Below, in pieces: positions 60,807 to 64,000 of a stretch of 64,000 bases of DNA. The DNA is from JASBYZ01 sp029983705. Lineage in GTDB: Bacteria; Actinomycetota; Coriobacteriia; Coriobacteriales; JAEZZM01. Position numbers and translations under genes: made by a program. The stretch spans positions 558,001 to 622,000 of the forward strand of contig OZ221969.1 of NCBI GenBank assembly GCA_965119715.1, written 5' to 3'. The number at the start of each line of letters is the position of its first letter. Positions within the stretch are counted from its first letter, which is position 1. A model generated the notes under the pieces. The model saw nothing but the letters and a program-made list of their open reading frames with translations. It ran no database searches and was not told the origin of the DNA.

Positions 60807-61601
60807 ATGGCTAAAAAGCATCTAAGTCGTCGTGCTTTCTTAAAAACAAGCGGCGCTATTGGTACACTGGGGGCTGCTGGCGTAATCGTGAGCAGTGAAA
60901 GTCGTGTTAAGCCTGCCTTAGCGGAAGAAAAAGATGGGGGCGCACCTAACGAAAAGGTTGACGGCAGCTCACTTCCAAAGGGTTTAGCATTTTATTATGA
61001 TCAGGTACGCTGCATTGGTTGTAAAAACTGCACCAAGGCATGCGCTGAATACAAGCAACTTCCAGAGGAGTTTGTATATCGTCGCGTGTACAAAAAATCA
61101 CCTGATAGTCCGGTGTGGGAGCTTAATGAGAAAAGCCGTGAGCCTTGGGGAGACCATTTTGCCCACTACCTTTCTGTATCCTGCAATCACTGTGACAATC
61201 CAGCCTGTGCACACGCATGCCCAACTAAGGCGATGCACAAAAAGGAAGATAACGGACTTGTTGTAGTTGATGAGAGCAGATGCATTGGCTGCGGTTATTG
61301 CTATCTTGCTTGTCCATACGATGCACCTCGTATTGATGCTAAAGCAGGACATTCAAGAAAATGCAACTTCTGCGAAGAGCGTCAAGTTGTTGGCGAAAAG
61401 CCAATGTGTGTAGCTTCATGCCCTATGAATGCGCTCGATTTTGGTACTGACGCAGAGATTATGGAGCGTCACCCTGACGCAAAGATTGCTGAATCTGAGC
61501 CGCTTCCTAAGTTTATCTACACCACCCCACACTTCTTTATGAGAAGCGCTGACATGGGAGATAACAAATCTTTGGCAGGCCAAAAAGGGGAGGCTAAATA
61601 A
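60807..61601 (+). CDS. DmsB-like 4Fe-4S protein with its own Tat signal
   Basis: A 264-residue iron-sulfur protein. LSRRAFLKTSGAIGTLGAAG is a classic Tat signal. It is followed from about residue 65 by four cysteine groups: CIGCKNCTKAC, CNHCDNPACAHACP, CIGCGYCYLACP and CNFCEE...CVASCP. DmsB subunits normally have no signal and ride with DmsA; here no DmsA gene is adjacent, and the protein can reach the outside on its own, like NrfC. It overlaps the next dmsC-like gene by one base (TAATG). Confidence 0.93.
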   Translation: MAKKHLSRRAFLKTSGAIGTLGAAGVIVSSESRVKPALAEEKDGGAPNEKVDGSSLPKGLAFYYDQVRCIGCKNCTKACAEYKQLPEEFVYRRVYKKSPDSPVWELNEKSREPWGDHFAHYLSVSCNHCDNPACAHACPTKAMHKKEDNGLVVVDESRCIGCGYCYLACPYDAPRIDAKAGHSRKCNFCEERQVVGEKPMCVASCPMNALDFGTDAEIMERHPDAKIAESEPLPKFIYTTPHFFMRSADMGDNKSLAGQKGEAK

Positions 61602-62548
61602 TGTTTCTTAACATGGAATCAACCGCTATGCACCATGCATTAAGCGAAATCCCTCTTGCCTTATTTACTACACTGTTCCCAATGGCTATTGGTGCTTTTA
61701 TTGCTATAGCTATTGCATTTTGGTTTAACAGATTTACCGATGAGCAAACTAAGAAGATTGATAAGCTCACCATTATTCCGCTTATCTTAATTGTTGTTTC
61801 TTTCTTGTTTGCAATGCTTCACTTAAAAAGCCCATTAAATGCAATTTGGATTTTTGCAAATCTAGGCTCATCCCCACTTTCAAATGAGATTTTAGGTGCA
61901 GCTATTTGTACTGTGATTGTTGGAGTCTATTGGTTGCTTGCGCTTCTTGGAAAGCTCAGTTATGGCCTTCGTCGTATTTTCCTAGTATTAGTTGTGCTTG
62001 CAGCAATAGCAGGCCCAATTGTCTTGGGTTTTGCGTATAGAGTTCCAACTATTATTACCTGGGCAAGCGTTGGTCCTTATGTCTATCTCGTAGGCAATGC
62101 TCTATTAGGTGGTGTAGCTTGTGGTATTGCAATTTTGCATATTGCGCTTGGCTCATATGAGAAAGTTGTAGTTACAAAAGCAGATCATGCTGATATTGCT
62201 ACTGAGGTAGATAGAGAGACTAAGACTCATGGCCTAAACCCATCAGCTAAGATTGCACTTGCTGTAGTGGCTGCCCTAGGTTTTGCACTTGCTATAGGTG
62301 GTGCCTTTATCCATCAAGCAGATGTAAACTCAACCCTTACCGCTTTTGTAATTGGCTCAGAGCACTTTGCTGATGTCCAGCTCTTCTTCTGGCTTTTCTT
62401 CCCAATTGGACTCATTGCGCTTATACTTACACTTATTGCAGTTCTTAAGGACAAAAAGCTTGGTCTTGTAGCATTTATAATCTACTTTATTGCGGTACTC
62501 AGTTTGCGTCTGGTGTTCTACGGAACATATATTACGGTTGGTATGTAG
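61601..62548 (+). CDS. DmsC-like membrane anchor, orphan copy
   Basis: A 315-residue membrane protein with eight hydrophobic segments, paralogous to the anchor at 46351: MHHALSEIPLALFTTLFPMAIGAFI and AMLHLKSPLNAIWIFANLG match positions of that gene. A cytosolic loop between helices 5 and 6 (VTKADHADIATEVDRETK) makes it longer. An ATG nine codons further in is an alternative start. It probably takes electrons from menaquinol and gives them to the Tat-DmsB. Confidence 0.9.
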   Translation: MFLNMESTAMHHALSEIPLALFTTLFPMAIGAFIAIAIAFWFNRFTDEQTKKIDKLTIIPLILIVVSFLFAMLHLKSPLNAIWIFANLGSSPLSNEILGAAICTVIVGVYWLLALLGKLSYGLRRIFLVLVVLAAIAGPIVLGFAYRVPTIITWASVGPYVYLVGNALLGGVACGIAILHIALGSYEKVVVTKADHADIATEVDRETKTHGLNPSAKIALAVVAALGFALAIGGAFIHQADVNSTLTAFVIGSEHFADVQLFFWLFFPIGLIALILTLIAVLKDKKLGLVAFIIYFIAVLSLRLVFYGTYITVGM

Positions 62549-62585
62549 AGGCTCATTTCTACATTTTGTACATATTTAATCTTTG

Positions 62586-62619
62586 AAGGCGGGCACTCAA
62601 TTTGGGTGTCCGCCTTTTT
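62586..62619 (+). terminator. Terminator after the orphan dmsB–dmsC pair
   Basis: AAGGCGG-CAC pairs with GTG-CCGCCTT (62586-62616), then TTTTT. Between here and 62784 lie about 165 AT-rich bases with no gene seen; they should hold the promoter of the molbindin gene. Confidence 0.87.
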
Positions 62620-62784
62620 GCACTTTAGCTAGCTGCATTATCACTTATCACTATTATTCAAGAGCTCGAATGAATTTAAAATAGGTGAATACGTTTCTTC
62701 TTTTATACTATTATTTTTAATTAACCTGGGTATTATATTTATCAGTTCTAAGTATAAAAGCCAATTTTAAAGAAAGGGATTTAC

Positions 62785-63207
62785 ATGAAATTATCAGCAA
62801 GAAACGTTATTAAATCAAAAGTACTCGCAGTTGAAGAGGGTGCAGTTAATGCACACATCGTTTTAGAGGCTGGTTCAAATAAGCTTTCATCAACCATCAC
62901 CTTAGAGGCTACTAAAGAGCTTGGCCTTGAAGAAGGTAAAGAGGTTTATGCAATCATAAAGTCAAGCAATGTGATTGTTGCTAAAGGCAGCAAGGTTGAG
63001 GGCATTTCAGCTAGAAACCAACTTGCAGGTAAGGTTGAGTCAGTTGATGAGGGCGCTGTAAGCGCTGTAGTTCGCATCAAACTTGAGGGTGGCGAAGTTA
63101 TTTCTTCAGACATCTCCTTACAATCAGCTAAAGATCTTGGCCTTGAAGAGGGCACTGAGGTTGTAGCTATTATTAAGTCAACCGATGTTATCGTTGGTAT
63201 TGCTTAA
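62785..63207 (+). CDS. Molbindin-like protein with two TOBE/Mop domains
   Basis: A 140-residue cytosolic protein made of two copies of the 68-residue Mop domain: SARNVIKSKVLAVEEGAVNA and SARNQLAGKVESVDEGAVSA start them, and IIKSSNVIV and IIKSTDVIV end them. Di-Mop proteins bind and store molybdate or tungstate. It is placed after a DmsBC pair and in a window with a molybdoenzyme, so a role in molybdenum homeostasis is likely. AAAGGGAT lies before the ATG. Confidence 0.93.
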   Translation: MKLSARNVIKSKVLAVEEGAVNAHIVLEAGSNKLSSTITLEATKELGLEEGKEVYAIIKSSNVIVAKGSKVEGISARNQLAGKVESVDEGAVSAVVRIKLEGGEVISSDISLQSAKDLGLEEGTEVVAIIKSTDVIVGIA

Positions 63208-63212
63208 GTTTT

Positions 63213-64000
63213 TTAGTCTAAACCAACTTTAATTGCTTCCATTTCAAGGGTGATTTGATATTTTTCAAATACACCTGCTTGAATATGTTGAGCAAGTTTT
63301 AACACGTCTTGTGCGCGAGCAGCCTTATGGTTGCAAAGTGCCAAGACGTGTTTTGTTGAGAGCTGAGCTCCTGAGTCATCAAGTTTAAAGCCTTTATGAA
63401 AACCCGCATGATCTATAAGCCAGGCAGCTGATGATTTATATCCGTCAAGATATTTATAGCGAGGAGCCTCTGAGTCTAGAGCCTGTTCTTGTTCTTTACT
63501 AAGTATTGGGTTTGTAAAAAAGGAGCCTGCAGACCAGCAGTCCCTATCTTCTTTGTTGTAGCGCATGCCTTTTTTATCTCTAAGTTCTAGTACATGCTTT
63601 CTGATTTCTTTTGATTCGAGTCGCGCACCTTGTTGTGTTCCCAGTTGGCGTGCAAGCTCTGCATACTTTACCGGTTCAGAGAGTAGTGATTTTTCAAGAG
63701 TAAAGACAACTTCAAGTACTATCCATCTGCCACTTGGGCCTAGGGCAACTGGATCAGAGTCTTTTGCCTCGGCAATTGAGCGTTTAATTGCTGAAGATCT
63801 ATAGGCAAATGCTAAGTCTTGAGCGTGAAGCTCCACCTCTTTTTGTTCAAAGCGGTCATAGGCAATAACTGAATTAATTACACTTGAAACCTCATGTCCA
63901 TAGGCACCTATGTTTTGTACAGGGGATCCCCCTACGCTTCCTGGAATACCAGATAGAGCACTGAGTCCACTAAGTCCATGCTCTATTGTCCACTTAACAA
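63213..64000 (-). CDS. murB: UDP-N-acetylenolpyruvoylglucosamine reductase, 3' part (start beyond window)
   Basis: The open frame continues to the window edge; about 262 residues are visible. FAD-binding segment GLSALSGIPGSVGGSPVQNIGAYG near the cut end, FAYRSSAIK, the catalytic Ser in CWSAGSFFTNP and the C-terminal LALCNHKAARAQDVLKLA are MurB features. The GAYG-E and YRxS patterns match the E. coli-type (type I) enzyme. MurB makes UDP-MurNAc for peptidoglycan. It is convergent with the molbindin gene. Confidence 0.95.
   Translation of the reverse strand, partial: VKWTIEHGLSGLSALSGIPGSVGGSPVQNIGAYGHEVSSVINSVIAYDRFEQKEVELHAQDLAFAYRSSAIKRSIAEAKDSDPVALGPSGRWIVLEVVFTLEKSLLSEPVKYAELARQLGTQQGARLESKEIRKHVLELRDKKGMRYNKEDRDCWSAGSFFTNPILSKEQEQALDSEAPRYKYLDGYKSSAAWLIDHAGFHKGFKLDDSGAQLSTKHVLALCNHKAARAQDVLKLAQHIQAGVFEKYQITLEMEAIKVGLD

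Noticed and set aside
1..64000. CRISPR array, prophage, insertion sequence or restriction-modification system
   Set aside because: No regularly spaced repeats, cas genes, transposase, integrase, phage structural genes or methyltransferase-endonuclease pairs were seen in any frame.

Overview
The window reads as a chromosomal segment of a low-GC member of the Coriobacteriia, most likely an Atopobiaceae relative (Atopobium/Lancefieldella/Fannyhessea type). This is inferred from the actinobacterial-style ribosomal operon (SecY–Adk–Map–IF-1–L36–S13–S11–S4–RpoA–L17), the L17 C-terminal extension, Tat-exported molybdo- and flavo-reductases without haem domains, many GTG/TTG starts, and the rplQ–ecfA1–ecfA2–ecfT–truA order. 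No rRNA is present, so the species call is weak.

Layout. 1–5137: end of the spc operon (rpsH fragment, rplF, rplR, rpsE, rpmD, rplO, secY, adk, map). 5138–12213: a 7-kb block that splits the usual map–infA junction. It holds a CytX/CodB-type permease, a glycine-betaine OpuA operon on the minus strand, and an 800-aa WG-repeat lipoprotein. The OpuA operon carries a frameshift in the permease and an in-frame stop near the start of the ATPase. 12223–15685: infA, rpmJ, rpsM, rpsK, rpsD, rpoA, rplQ. 15771–24448: a housekeeping ECF module, truA, two tandem YkvI-like transporters, glmU, prs, pth.

24514–31140 (minus strand): an acidic orphan, an SDR oxidoreductase, a complete ribU–ecfA1–ecfA2–ecfT riboflavin uptake operon behind a canonical FMN riboswitch and a good promoter, mscL, and a PFL/UPF0210 protein. 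31212–43001: a methyltransferase-like protein, a TetR regulator overlapping a 1477-aa double-activase protein, a GerMN lipoprotein, an ACT protein, an S41 peptidase-like protein, a Tat-lipoprotein fumarate-reductase-like flavoprotein, YqeC, QueD and two small orphans.

43302–47916: an anaerobic respiratory dmsABC–torD cluster. 47920–51813: THEP1-like NTPase, leucyl aminopeptidase, a membrane protein with a Cys/His C-terminal domain, a microprotein, and DedA. Then tRNA-fMet, a NitT/TauT-type ABC importer, a DUF808 protein, a glutamine/polar amino-acid ABC importer, ZupT, and an MBL-fold hydrolase. 60807–62548 holds a second dmsB–dmsC pair whose B subunit has its own Tat signal and which has no catalytic subunit. 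A molbindin follows, and the window ends in a partial murB.

Themes: anaerobic electron transport to Tat-exported reductases, with quinol-side DmsC anchors, TorD chaperone and molybdate-binding Mop protein; vitamin and nutrient import through two ECF modules and four other uptake systems; and apparent decay of osmoprotectant uptake. I found no CRISPR array, transposase, integrase or clear defence system. The most unusual points are the doubly damaged opuA operon inside the ribosomal cluster, the DmsA homologue with one Fe-S cysteine replaced by Tyr, and the orphan Tat-DmsB/DmsC pair.
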